A DNA stretch of 17,311 bases from JBEKYD01 sp049509915 (GTDB taxonomy: Bacteria > Acidobacteriota > Terriglobia > Bryobacterales > Bryobacteraceae): assembly GCA_049509915.1 (NCBI GenBank), contig JBEKZL010000163.1, positions 1-17,311 on the forward strand. Reading direction: 5' to 3'. The notes under the pieces were generated by a model, which was not told where the DNA came from, searched no databases, and saw only the letters and a program-made list of their open reading frames with translations. The stretch's first letter is position 1. Each line of letters opens with the position of its first letter. The position numbers and the translations under genes were made by a program. Below, in pieces: positions 6,784 to 14,953 of the stretch.

Positions 6784-7197
6784 CTATTGCGAGGGCGGGT
6801 CTGCCGGTTGGCTGGATTCGTTCACGCCGGAAAGGTCGATGTATTGCCGCACGGTGCCGACGAAGGTGCGGGTGTTAATCGGCTTGGTAATGTAGCCGTC
6901 GCACCCCGCCGCCCGGGCATTTTCCTTGTCCGGCTCCATGGCATAGGCCGATAACGCCACGATGATCACACCCTGCAACGAAGGGTCCCGGCGCAACCGG
7001 CGCGTGAGTGCCAGACCATCCATTTCAGGTAGCTGGACATCCATGAGAATCAGTTTCGGGCGGAAGGTCTCGAGAATCGAAAGAGCCTGCGCGGCATCCT
7101 CGGCCATTCGCACCTCCAGGCCTTCCGATTCGAGCAGGATCTGGGTCAGATCCCGATTATCGGCATTATCGTCCACTACCAGAATCGATTCATTCAT
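6784..7197 (-). CDS. Single-domain response regulator (CheY/DivK-like)
   Basis: A 137-residue stand-alone receiver. Acidic residues Asp9/Asp10 (VVDDNADNRDL), phospho-acceptor Asp53 (LILMDVQLPEMDG), switch Ser83 (ALSAYAM) and Lys105 (ITKPINTRTF) are all present, so it should be phosphorylatable. About 17 residues after the last helix have no recognised fold (SGVNESSQPADPP). The start at 7197 is chosen because it begins right at the first receiver strand and overlaps the end of the hybrid kinase by eight bases; a 33-residue upstream extension would lie inside that gene. It is the last gene of the operon and has no output domain. It is therefore likely a phosphate shuttle or a protein-protein regulator, resembling DivK and the receivers that end hybrid-kinase operons. 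Confidence 0.92.
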   Translation of the reverse strand: MNESILVVDDNADNRDLTQILLESEGLEVRMAEDAAQALSILETFRPKLILMDVQLPEMDGLALTRRLRRDPSLQGVIIVALSAYAMEPDKENARAAGCDGYITKPINTRTFVGTVRQYIDLSGVNESSQPADPPSQ

Positions 7198-10039
7198 TGA
7201 TCGTCTTCCCCGTTCGCATCGGAACACCAAGCCCCGTGAGCGCCGCCAGGAGACGGTCCGGATGAACCGGTTTGGTGAGAAAACCTTGCACTTCAATCGG
7301 ACTCTTTATGTCCTCCGGCCCGCAGCTCGAAATCACGATTACGGGAGTCTTCTTCTGCGTTTCCAGCGAACGGATCCGCGCCAGCAGTTCCCATCCTGGT
7401 CCATCAGGCAGCACGAGATCGAGTGTGATGGCGTCGAAGGGTTCCTCCCTGCACTTATCGATGGCTTCGGCGCCGTTGACGGCCAGCTCGACAAGATAGC
7501 CGTTCGACTGCAGGATATTCGTGAGCAGAAACCGGTCCAGGTAGTTATCGTCGATTACCAGTAATTTGGCGACCCTGCCGCCCGCCGGCAAGGGCCCGCG
7601 CGGCAGGATAGCGAAAAAGGTGCTGCCTTCACCGAGCCTGCTGTCCACTCCGACCCGGCCCCCCTGAGCTTCGACGATGCGTTTGGTCAGCGCCAAACCA
7701 AGTCCGGTGCCTTGAAAGCGCTTGGCCGCGGTGGCGTCCAGTTGGTGGAACTTGACGAACAACTGCGCCATGTCTTTTTCCGAGATTCCCGGTCCCGTGT
7801 CGGACACCTCAAGGCGAAACTCGGTGGCACTTTCGGATTTCGCGCGGACCGAGACACAGCCTTTACCGTCGGTGAATTTCAACGCATTCGACAGATAGTT
7901 GTAGAGGACCTGGCGGAGGCGGCCGGCATCGACCGTAACCTCGTCCGCCTCCGCCTCGATCTCGGTCTCGATCCGGATCTGCTTGCTGGCGGCCAGCCCG
8001 CCCAGTATGCCCGTCACTTCCTGGACGATATGAGAAACGAACAGGCGCTCCGGGCGAAAATCCATTTGTCCGGCTTCGACCTTACTGAGGTCCAACACGC
8101 CATTGATCAACTGGAGCAGGTGCGAAGCGCTGGCATGGATACGGCCGACAAACTCACGGGGACGAGCCGGCAGAGCGCCGAGTTTGCCGTCGAAAAGCAA
8201 CTCGCTGAATCCGATAATCCCGTTCAGCGGCGACCTTAGCTCGTGGGACATATTCGCCAGGAACTCGCTTTTCAGGCGGCTGGCGTCTTCGATCCGGCGG
8301 CTTCGCTCTTCGAGAGTCAGATTCTGGCTGCGCAGTTGTTCCTCGAGTTGCTTCAGCTCGGTGATGTCGCTCATGGCCGCGAACACTAGGCCCTGATCGA
8401 GCGCCGGCGTGGCACATCCCACCAGCCACTTGCAAGATCCGTCCTTCGAAAGGAAGCGCAGCTCCAGGTTTCGTATGGCAGTTCCCGAATTCAGATGCTG
8501 GTAAGCCTCCCGTACAAGGTGCCGATCTTCCGGGTGAACGAACTCGACCCACGGCTTGGAACATATCTCCGCAGCGCTGAACCCGAGCATCTTTTCCCAC
8601 GACGGGTTCAGGCGTTGCATCGATCCATTCAGATCGGAGATGCACAGCAGATCAAGGGCGAGCGCGAAGAACTGATCGAGCTGGCTCGCGACTCTCCGGC
8701 GCATGCGCTCGGCCTCGATGGCCGCGAGCGCAAACGACACATCGGCCGCCAGCTCGGCCAGCAAGGAAACGTTATCCGAGTCGAAGAAGTTCGTTTCGGC
8801 GGCATAGATGGTAATGGCGCCGATGGACCGGCTTCGGCGCACGATCGGAACCGCGGCCGCCGACCGGAAGCATCGCCGCCGAGCCCCTTCCTGCCAGGGT
8901 GTTACGGCCAGGTCGGCGATCAGGTCATTGCAAACGATGTGCCGGTTCTGGCGGATCGCTCTACCGGTCGGGCCAAGACCCTCAGGCTCCAATCGGCTGG
9001 TTATGCGAAGGCCTTTCAGGTACTCCTCCTGCCGCGGCCAGCTGGCGGAGGTGAAAACCGCCCCGGTAGCCGGTTCCAGCATTCCGACCCAGGCCATCTG
9101 AAAGCCGCCTTCCTGGACGATAATCCGGCATATCTCCTCGAAAAGCGCGCCGCTCTCGCGCGTCCGCGCGATGGCCTGATTGGCGTGCATCAGGACGGAG
9201 TACAACCGGTTCAACTGTTCGATCCGGTGCTCGGCGGCGTGGCGTTCGGTGATGTTTTCGGCGATCACCTCGATACAGCTGGCAGCCTCGCGGTCGTCGC
9301 GCAGGAGCCGCCCGGCGAGCCGGACAAGAAGACGCGAGCCATTCTTGCGCTTCCACCCGACCTCGCACTCCACTACCCCTCCGGCGGCGCCGCTGTCCCG
9401 CAAAACCGCGAGAGCTCCCGAGTCCAGCGCGATGCCTCCGGCGGCGCTGCCCGCGATCAAATCGGCGGCCGAATCGTAGCCGAGCATGCCGGCGAGAGCG
9501 GCATTGGCGTCCAGCAGGCGTCCGTCCTCGGCGCTCAACCGGAGGATGCCGCAGGGAGCGCTCTGAATCAGGGAACGATAGCTGGCCTCGGAAGACCGCA
9601 GCCGCTCCTCCGCCAGCCTCCGCTCGTCCTTGAGGCGCTCCTCTTTCCGCGCGCGGCGGACGGCAAAAGGGAGACGGGTGAGGCGATCCTTCAGAACGTA
9701 GTCCGCCACTCCCCGCTTCAGGCATTCGATGGCTTTTTCGTCGCCCAGCGCGCCGGTCACGAGGATAAACGGCGTCTGAATCCCCTCGGATCTCATCAAT
9801 TCAAAGACATCCATGCCAGTAGCCGCGGGCATGCGGTAATCCGACAGGATCACGTCGTAGGCAACCTTGCTCGCGCGCTCCATGACTTCGCCGGGAGTGA
9901 CGGCCACGTCCCACTGCACATGGAAACCGTCGGACTTCAGCGCGCGCAAGCACAGTTCCACATCCTCGTCGCAGTCTTCAAAAAAGAGCACCCGGAGCGG
10001 GCTTTTGGCGGTTCCCTCAACCGCACGACCGGATCGCAT
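7190..10039 (-). CDS. Hybrid histidine kinase, REC-PAS-GAF-PAS-HisKA-HATPase-REC
   Basis: Soluble hybrid kinase of 949 residues with no membrane segment. Domains in order: receiver 14-130 (phospho-acceptor Asp67 in ILSDYRMP, Lys117), a short coiled coil, PAS about 150-265, GAF about 275-445, PAS about 455-562 (LDQFFALALDLLCISD to AMSDITELK), dimerisation/phospho-acceptor domain with His599 (NMSHELRSPLNG), and ATPase with N-box NYLSNALKF, DTGPGIS and FQGTGLGLAL. The C-terminal receiver has Asp874 (ITLDLVLPDG) and Lys923. With a receiver at each end it can both accept phosphate from another kinase and relay its own. The ATG at 10039 has GGAGG eight bases upstream and overlaps the preceding receiver gene by 23 bases; no internal start is better. 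Signals sensed by the GAF/PAS domains are unknown. Confidence 0.94.
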   Translation of the reverse strand: MRSGRAVEGTAKSPLRVLFFEDCDEDVELCLRALKSDGFHVQWDVAVTPGEVMERASKVAYDVILSDYRMPAATGMDVFELMRSEGIQTPFILVTGALGDEKAIECLKRGVADYVLKDRLTRLPFAVRRARKEERLKDERRLAEERLRSSEASYRSLIQSAPCGILRLSAEDGRLLDANAALAGMLGYDSAADLIAGSAAGGIALDSGALAVLRDSGAAGGVVECEVGWKRKNGSRLLVRLAGRLLRDDREAASCIEVIAENITERHAAEHRIEQLNRLYSVLMHANQAIARTRESGALFEEICRIIVQEGGFQMAWVGMLEPATGAVFTSASWPRQEEYLKGLRITSRLEPEGLGPTGRAIRQNRHIVCNDLIADLAVTPWQEGARRRCFRSAAAVPIVRRSRSIGAITIYAAETNFFDSDNVSLLAELAADVSFALAAIEAERMRRRVASQLDQFFALALDLLCISDLNGSMQRLNPSWEKMLGFSAAEICSKPWVEFVHPEDRHLVREAYQHLNSGTAIRNLELRFLSKDGSCKWLVGCATPALDQGLVFAAMSDITELKQLEEQLRSQNLTLEERSRRIEDASRLKSEFLANMSHELRSPLNGIIGFSELLFDGKLGALPARPREFVGRIHASASHLLQLINGVLDLSKVEAGQMDFRPERLFVSHIVQEVTGILGGLAASKQIRIETEIEAEADEVTVDAGRLRQVLYNYLSNALKFTDGKGCVSVRAKSESATEFRLEVSDTGPGISEKDMAQLFVKFHQLDATAAKRFQGTGLGLALTKRIVEAQGGRVGVDSRLGEGSTFFAILPRGPLPAGGRVAKLLVIDDNYLDRFLLTNILQSNGYLVELAVNGAEAIDKCREEPFDAITLDLVLPDGPGWELLARIRSLETQKKTPVIVISSCGPEDIKSPIEVQGFLTKPVHPDRLLAALTGLGVPMRTGKTINE

Positions 10040-10505
10040 CCTCCGTACCTCCGTGAAAAGCCATTTGGGGCGGCGGCTCGTTCACCCGTAACCAGTAGAC
10101 ACCGAGCTGTTTGACGACCGCCCGAAACCGATCGAAATCGACGGGTTTCTGAATATAACTGTTAACCCCGGACTGATAACTCCGCACCAGGTCCCGTTCC
10201 TGCTTGGAAGATGTCAGGACGACCACGGGCACGGCACTGGTGCGAGAATCGCTCTTGAGCTGTTTGAGCACTTCCAGCCCGTCCACCTTGGGAAGTTTCA
10301 GGTCCAGCAAAATGAGTTTGGGACGGCAGTCAGGATCGCGGCCGCCGTGCGCGCCCCGGCAGAAAAGGAAATCCAAGGCCTCCTCTCCGTCACGGGCAAC
10401 GAATATCCGATTGCCGGCGCGCTCCTCGCTTAACGAATGCATGGTCAATTCCAGATCGTCGGAATCGTCTTCGACCAGCAGGATTTCGATTTGGTCTCCT
10501 GACAT
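10017..10505 (-). CDS. Single-domain response regulator, Rcp1-like
   Basis: A 162-residue receiver of the Rcp1/phytochrome-partner type, recognised by the longer loop before strand 3 (FLFCRGAHGGRDPDCRPKLI) and the SYIQKPVDFDRF ending. Acidic residues Glu12/Asp13/Asp14, phospho-acceptor Asp68 (LILLDLKLPKVDG), Thr98 (VVLTSS) and Lys120 are intact. Its ATG at 10505 shares one base with the stop of the upstream kinase (TGATG), and GGAG lies seven bases upstream, inside the kinase gene. Tight coupling to a kinase with a phytochrome-like SHDLRAPLRHIDG box suggests this is its direct partner. There is no output domain. An extension upstream to 10619 would be read inside the kinase gene and is rejected. 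Confidence 0.93.
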   Translation of the reverse strand: MSGDQIEILLVEDDSDDLELTMHSLSEERAGNRIFVARDGEEALDFLFCRGAHGGRDPDCRPKLILLDLKLPKVDGLEVLKQLKSDSRTSAVPVVVLTSSKQERDLVRSYQSGVNSYIQKPVDFDRFRAVVKQLGVYWLRVNEPPPQMAFHGGTEDAIRSCG

Positions 10506-13500
10506 CAGTTTTCTCCGGACACTAGCTCGGACCCCCTCCGGCTCCCGAGCTGCCGCTCCTCGGCGGCATCGAGGGTGAAATAGAATGTTGCCCCACGGTC
10601 CAATTCCGCTTCCGCCCAAATGCTGCCGCCGTGCTTATGAACGATCCGCTGCACGGTGGCAAGGCCCACTCCCGTGCCTTCGAAGTCCTCCCGGCGATGG
10701 AGACGCTGGAAAACCCCGAACAGCTTGTCGGCATATTTGGAGCTGAATCCAACCCCGTTGTCACGCACGAACAAGACGGGCTGTCCGTGGCGCTCGGTCT
10801 TACCGACCTCGATGACCGCGGGGTTGCGCGGCCGGCTGAACTTGACGGCGTTCGAGAGCAGGTTGGCGAACACCTGGCGGGTGAGGTTGGGATCGCACTC
10901 GACGAACGGCAGATCGCCTACGCGCCACTCGATGTGGCGATCCAGCAGTTCCGGCCTTAGCTCTTCCATCGCGTCGTCGACCAGGGACTTCAACATGGTG
11001 GGCTGTCTGGCCACCTCCGTGCGCGAGGTGCGCGACAGTTCCAGCAACTCGTCAACCATGCGCCCCATTCGCTGCGCGCCCCCGCAGATCAGGTCCAGGT
11101 ATCTTCGAGCGGCGGACGGGATCTCGGCTCCGTGCTCTTCGAGCAGAATCTTGGAAAAGCCGTCGATGTGCCGCAGCGGCGCGCGCAGATCGTGAGAGAC
11201 GGAGTAATTGAACGATTCCAGTTCCTGGTTGACGGCGAGGAGCTCGCCGACGCGGGCCTGGAGTTCCCGGTTGAGCGCCGCGATCTGTTCGTCGTGGCGG
11301 CGCCGCTCGGTGATATTCTCGACCATCCCGAGCATGGTGACCGGGTAGCCGCGCTCGTCCCGAAGGATTGTGGTGGTGACGGCGCTCCAGACAATTTCGC
11401 CTCCTTTCCGGAGATACCGTTTCGTCAACCGATAGCCCGGAATCTGGCCGCTAATGGTTTGGCGCAAGAGCGCCGCTTCAGCCTGCAGATCGTCCCGAAA
11501 GGTGATTTCCTCCCAGGTGCGGTCCAGCAATTCCGAGGCATCGTAGTCGAGCAACGCGCAGAGCGCCTTGTTGACCTTTTCCAAACGAAAACGTTGGTCC
11601 ATCCCCACCAGGGCCATTCCGAGGGGCGCTTCGTCAAACATCCGGCGAAACAACTCCTCGCTCTCGTGCAACGCCCGGTTGGCTTGTTCCAATTCGCCGG
11701 TGCGCTCGCAAACCCGCTGTTCCAGGTTTTCCGCCAGGTTCCGCAAGGCCTGATCAACGGACTTTTCCGCGGTGACGTCGCGGGCGGCCGCGATGATCAA
11801 CTCCCGCTCCGGCGCGGGAACGGCATTCCACCGCAGCCAATGGTAGGACCCATCCTGCGCCCGATACCGGTTCTCAAAAGAAAAGACGCCGACACCGTTT
11901 TTCTGGTCTTGAACCACCCCTTTGGTGGCGGCTAAATCGTCGGGATGCACAAAGTTGGTGAATGGTTCCGCCAGCAAGCGGTCGAGAGGCATTCCCAGCG
12001 CGCCCTCCCAGGCGGCATTGATGCGTTTGAAGTAACCGTCAAAACCGGCGACGCACAGCATATCCGGTACCAGGGTGAAGAACTGGTCGAGTTCCCGCTC
12101 GGCACGGCGCCGTTCGGCGACCTCTTTCTCGAGGTCCTGGCGGGCGTGCTCCGCCAGGCTCGCCTTGGCCCGTGCCGCCTGGGCCAGGTAGACCGCCGCT
12201 CCAAGCAAAAGGGAAAGCAGCAGACCTTCGGCGAGCATGACTTTCGAACCCCCCGATTCCACTACCGCCAGGGCAGAGCGGGCGGGCCATAGCTTCAGTG
12301 TCCAGCGGACGTTTTCGATCGATAGCGGAGCTCGCTTTTCCCAAGCCGTTTCGAGCCGTTCGTCTTTAGGGGAACGAAGGTATATCTCGCGATCGCCATC
12401 GTAAATGCCAACGGCGTAGCCGGCCAGGGTGGGGTCTATCGCGTCCTGAAACAGGTCCCGAAAGCGGAAACCGACTAAGATGACGCCCTGGAATGCCGGC
12501 CCCCGATAGACCGGTACGTAGGCATTGATTCCGTCACCACCCGCGAGTAGCCGGATCGGCGGCGTGACGACGGTACGCCGGGAGTTGCGCGCCGTTTCGA
12601 GGGCGATTCGGCGGCTTGGATCGGCGCTGAGATCGGCGTCCAGCAGCGCCTCGGTACCGTTCCGAGGCTCTACCCAGCGGACGCAAAACGCCGGGTCGGT
12701 CCAGCCGATTGCCTCGAAACCGCGGATATCTTTAAGCAAGAGGCCAGTGTCAAATTCCCATTGTTGCCGATCGGACGCGCCGGCACGCTCCCAGCGGCTG
12801 GCAAGACGCTTCGTCGCCGCAATCCTGAACGCTATGTCCCGCAGGAGGCTGGCGCGCACAATCTCCAGTTGACCGGCGACAGCACGCTCGACGCGGACGT
12901 TCTGTTCCGATGCCAGTTCCTGCCAGAGCGAAACCGTCATCACCATGGCCGCGACCGCGGCGGTCAGGCACAACCAGGAAGGAATTCCACCCGCGGGGAG
13001 ATCGGCGTCCCGCCAGCTAAAGCTCAGGACCGCGAGGCTCAGGAGAGCGAGCCCAACCGACGCCGGCAGCGCCATGGGAACCAACCGACCCCACCCAAAG
13101 GTGGAGAATCCGGTCAGGTACCCTGTGACGGCGATGGCGCTCAGCCCCAGGGCTATGGACGCCAACAGCGGCGCGCCGAGGGTTCTTGAGCGGGTTTGCT
13201 TAGGACGCTGGATGCAGAGGACCGCGGCGGAAAGCAGCAGCAGGCAGGTTGACGCATTGGGCGCGATTCGCCCGGGGGACTGTCCGGCGAACCGCACGGG
13301 AAAGCTGTTTCTCATCAGCAGTTCGTCGATCCCCAGTGGGATGCCGGAGAGGTACTCGAACAGAGTCAGCAGAGCCGGCATCCCGCCCAGAGCAGCCAGT
13401 GCGGCGGCCAGCGGCCGGTGGTCCAGGTTGGCCGCCAGCAGCGCCGCCCCGAGAAGGGCTAAACTGAGCGCTGCATTGTAGACAATCGGCTGCGTGCCCT

Positions 13501-13639
13501 TCATCCACCGGTCTATCCAAAAATAGCCGAAGTGCCAGCCCCACAGAGAGGTAGCGCCCACCGCGACGGCGAGCGCACTCAGCGCCGACGACGGGGAACT
13601 CCAGCGTTTGGAAGCGGCGAAGCCGTTCCGGAGATTCAT
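10505..13639 (-). CDS. Membrane CHASE-PAS-PAS sensor histidine kinase
   Basis: Sensor kinase of 1044 residues from the ATG at 13639. About seven hydrophobic helices occupy residues 15-240. A periplasmic CHASE-type sensor follows at about 250-405 (ASEQNVRVERAVAGQLEIVR through INAYVPVYRG), then a further membrane helix near 470-490, a coiled coil, PAS about 515-625, PAS about 660-780, the phospho-acceptor box with His816 (YSVSHDLRAPLRHIDG), and an ATPase domain with NLLSNAVKF, RDNGVGF and EGTGVGLAT. The helical part contains GIDELL and PGRIAPNAS, which I recall as a recurring membrane module in environmental sensor kinases; I cannot name it. A TTG at 13669 would add ten residues, but the ATG preceded by GGGTGGA is preferred. 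It lacks a receiver and probably phosphorylates the Rcp1-like protein encoded immediately after. The 131 bp upstream, after the CpaE-like gene, show no clear promoter or terminator. Confidence 0.93.
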   Translation of the reverse strand: MNLRNGFAASKRWSSPSSALSALAVAVGATSLWGWHFGYFWIDRWMKGTQPIVYNAALSLALLGAALLAANLDHRPLAAALAALGGMPALLTLFEYLSGIPLGIDELLMRNSFPVRFAGQSPGRIAPNASTCLLLLSAAVLCIQRPKQTRSRTLGAPLLASIALGLSAIAVTGYLTGFSTFGWGRLVPMALPASVGLALLSLAVLSFSWRDADLPAGGIPSWLCLTAAVAAMVMTVSLWQELASEQNVRVERAVAGQLEIVRASLLRDIAFRIAATKRLASRWERAGASDRQQWEFDTGLLLKDIRGFEAIGWTDPAFCVRWVEPRNGTEALLDADLSADPSRRIALETARNSRRTVVTPPIRLLAGGDGINAYVPVYRGPAFQGVILVGFRFRDLFQDAIDPTLAGYAVGIYDGDREIYLRSPKDERLETAWEKRAPLSIENVRWTLKLWPARSALAVVESGGSKVMLAEGLLLSLLLGAAVYLAQAARAKASLAEHARQDLEKEVAERRRAERELDQFFTLVPDMLCVAGFDGYFKRINAAWEGALGMPLDRLLAEPFTNFVHPDDLAATKGVVQDQKNGVGVFSFENRYRAQDGSYHWLRWNAVPAPERELIIAAARDVTAEKSVDQALRNLAENLEQRVCERTGELEQANRALHESEELFRRMFDEAPLGMALVGMDQRFRLEKVNKALCALLDYDASELLDRTWEEITFRDDLQAEAALLRQTISGQIPGYRLTKRYLRKGGEIVWSAVTTTILRDERGYPVTMLGMVENITERRRHDEQIAALNRELQARVGELLAVNQELESFNYSVSHDLRAPLRHIDGFSKILLEEHGAEIPSAARRYLDLICGGAQRMGRMVDELLELSRTSRTEVARQPTMLKSLVDDAMEELRPELLDRHIEWRVGDLPFVECDPNLTRQVFANLLSNAVKFSRPRNPAVIEVGKTERHGQPVLFVRDNGVGFSSKYADKLFGVFQRLHRREDFEGTGVGLATVQRIVHKHGGSIWAEAELDRGATFYFTLDAAEERQLGSRRGSELVSGEN

Positions 13640-13770
13640 TTGTGTTCCACCCGGCCGCCGTCGCCACAAAATAGAGCTGCTTTCGGCCCGTTACCATTCA
13701 CAGCGTAACTATCGGCGCCGCTACCGGAATTCTTTACAGGGCTACACGGTCCAGGTTCCGATAACGGCCA

Positions 13771-14943
13771 TCACGCCGCCATACCGGGTACAGCCCCCAA
13801 GCTCAACCGCCATGCGATTTCCTGGATGGACTTGGAATAGGGAGCGTCGGGCCGGCTCAACACCGTCAACGCACCGGGTTCGGCACCGGCCTGCAAATCC
13901 GCTGCGGGAGAGACGACGCCGAGGATTCCGCAGCCAAGCCGGGTGCTGAATTCCGCCGGTGTCACGGACTCGCTAGAGGGAGTTTTGTCGATGAGAATTG
14001 CGTTCACGGCGCCTGGGCGGGCGGCCAGGGCCTGGAGAGCCGGCATCTTCGTCGACGCGCCACAAAGCCCCATGGGGCTAAGCTCCACAACCATTGTGGT
14101 GAGCGCCGACTGGCGGACGACCTCCTGGATCGACGGTGCGAATATCGAAGGCATGTCGACTACGGTATAGTCCGCGAGCGAACGCGCCAAGGTCAACAGG
14201 GTACGCGCTTCGTCCAGCGAGACGGGGCGATAGTCCTGGGCGCGTCGCGGCCCGCACAGCACGCGAAACCCGGAACCGAGGTCTTCCAGACAGGATGCCA
14301 CGTCATCGCGCGAAATCGTTCCCGGCGCGCCCCCGAGCAGGGTTGAAATATCCCACGATGGCGAACAGTTGAGCAGCCCGGTGAAGGAGCTAAATTCCGG
14401 CATGAGTTCGATCGCGATCGTGCGCTGGCCGGCCTTCGCCAGGGCAGCCGCAATATTTACAACCAGGGTGCTGGTTCCCGAGCCTCCCTTGGCGCCCAGG
14501 AAAGTGAATATTTTGCCGTTTTTGGCGGGGTCCTCGGCTTGCCGGCGCTTGAGACGGTGCCGCTCCACGGCATAACGGATGCGGCGCGACAGGACGCGGT
14601 CGCGGATGTCGCTTTTCATCAAATAATCGTCGGCGCCGGCGCGCACGGCTTGCAGGGCCAAGGTTTCGTCTTCCTGGCCGGTCAGCACGATCACGGCCGC
14701 GTCGATGGCTTTTTCCCGGACCCTGGCGAACGTATCGAAACCACCGCTATCGGGGAGATTGAGGTCCAGCAGAACGGCGTGATAGTTCCGTTCCGCCAGG
14801 CGCTCGAGGCCGGTACCGAGATCGCCCGCCCACTCCACTGCCACGGGGGCGTCGCTCCATTTCGCCAGGGCGTAGTTAACCAGGGTGAGGGCGTCAGGTT
14901 CATCTTCGATCAGCAACACAAGCAGTCCGGGTTCTGGCAGCAT
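13771..14943 (-). CDS. Receiver fused to a CpaE/TadZ-like MinD/ParA ATPase
   Basis: A 390-residue two-domain protein. Residues 5-125 are a receiver with acidic Glu13/Asp14, phospho-acceptor Asp60 (VLLDLNLPDSGG), Thr88 and Lys110. Residues 143-385 are a MinD/ParA-type ATPase: GAKGGSGTSTLVVNIAAALA (150-169), YTVVDMPS with Asp263, and VVELSP at about 285-290. In CpaE/TadZ proteins such a pair localises the Tad/Flp pilus machinery to the pole, and the N-terminal receiver is often degenerate. Here the receiver keeps its active-site residues. The deviant Walker A keeps the signature Lys152, but Thr157 stands where ParA/MinD carry the P-loop Lys, as in some CpaE proteins. It starts ten bases after the REC-Hpt stop, with GAGG seven bases before the ATG. 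No Tad pilus genes are in the window. Confidence 0.88.
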   Translation of the reverse strand: MLPEPGLLVLLIEDEPDALTLVNYALAKWSDAPVAVEWAGDLGTGLERLAERNYHAVLLDLNLPDSGGFDTFARVREKAIDAAVIVLTGQEDETLALQAVRAGADDYLMKSDIRDRVLSRRIRYAVERHRLKRRQAEDPAKNGKIFTFLGAKGGSGTSTLVVNIAAALAKAGQRTIAIELMPEFSSFTGLLNCSPSWDISTLLGGAPGTISRDDVASCLEDLGSGFRVLCGPRRAQDYRPVSLDEARTLLTLARSLADYTVVDMPSIFAPSIQEVVRQSALTTMVVELSPMGLCGASTKMPALQALAARPGAVNAILIDKTPSSESVTPAEFSTRLGCGILGVVSPAADLQAGAEPGALTVLSRPDAPYSKSIQEIAWRLSLGAVPGMAA

Positions 14944-14953
14944 TATCGCCTCG

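Noticed and set aside
8495..10114. Open frame of about 540 codons on the plus strand, antisense to the hybrid kinase
   Set aside because: It mirrors the kinase coding frame in GC-rich DNA. Its translation has no domain signatures and is rich in Arg/Gly/Pro, and it also crosses the 23-base overlap between two real genes.
13690..13709. GTTAC/GTAAC inverted repeat between the CpaE-like gene and the membrane kinase as an operator
   Set aside because: Only five bases per arm with a ten-base gap, no promoter elements beside it and no second copy in the window.
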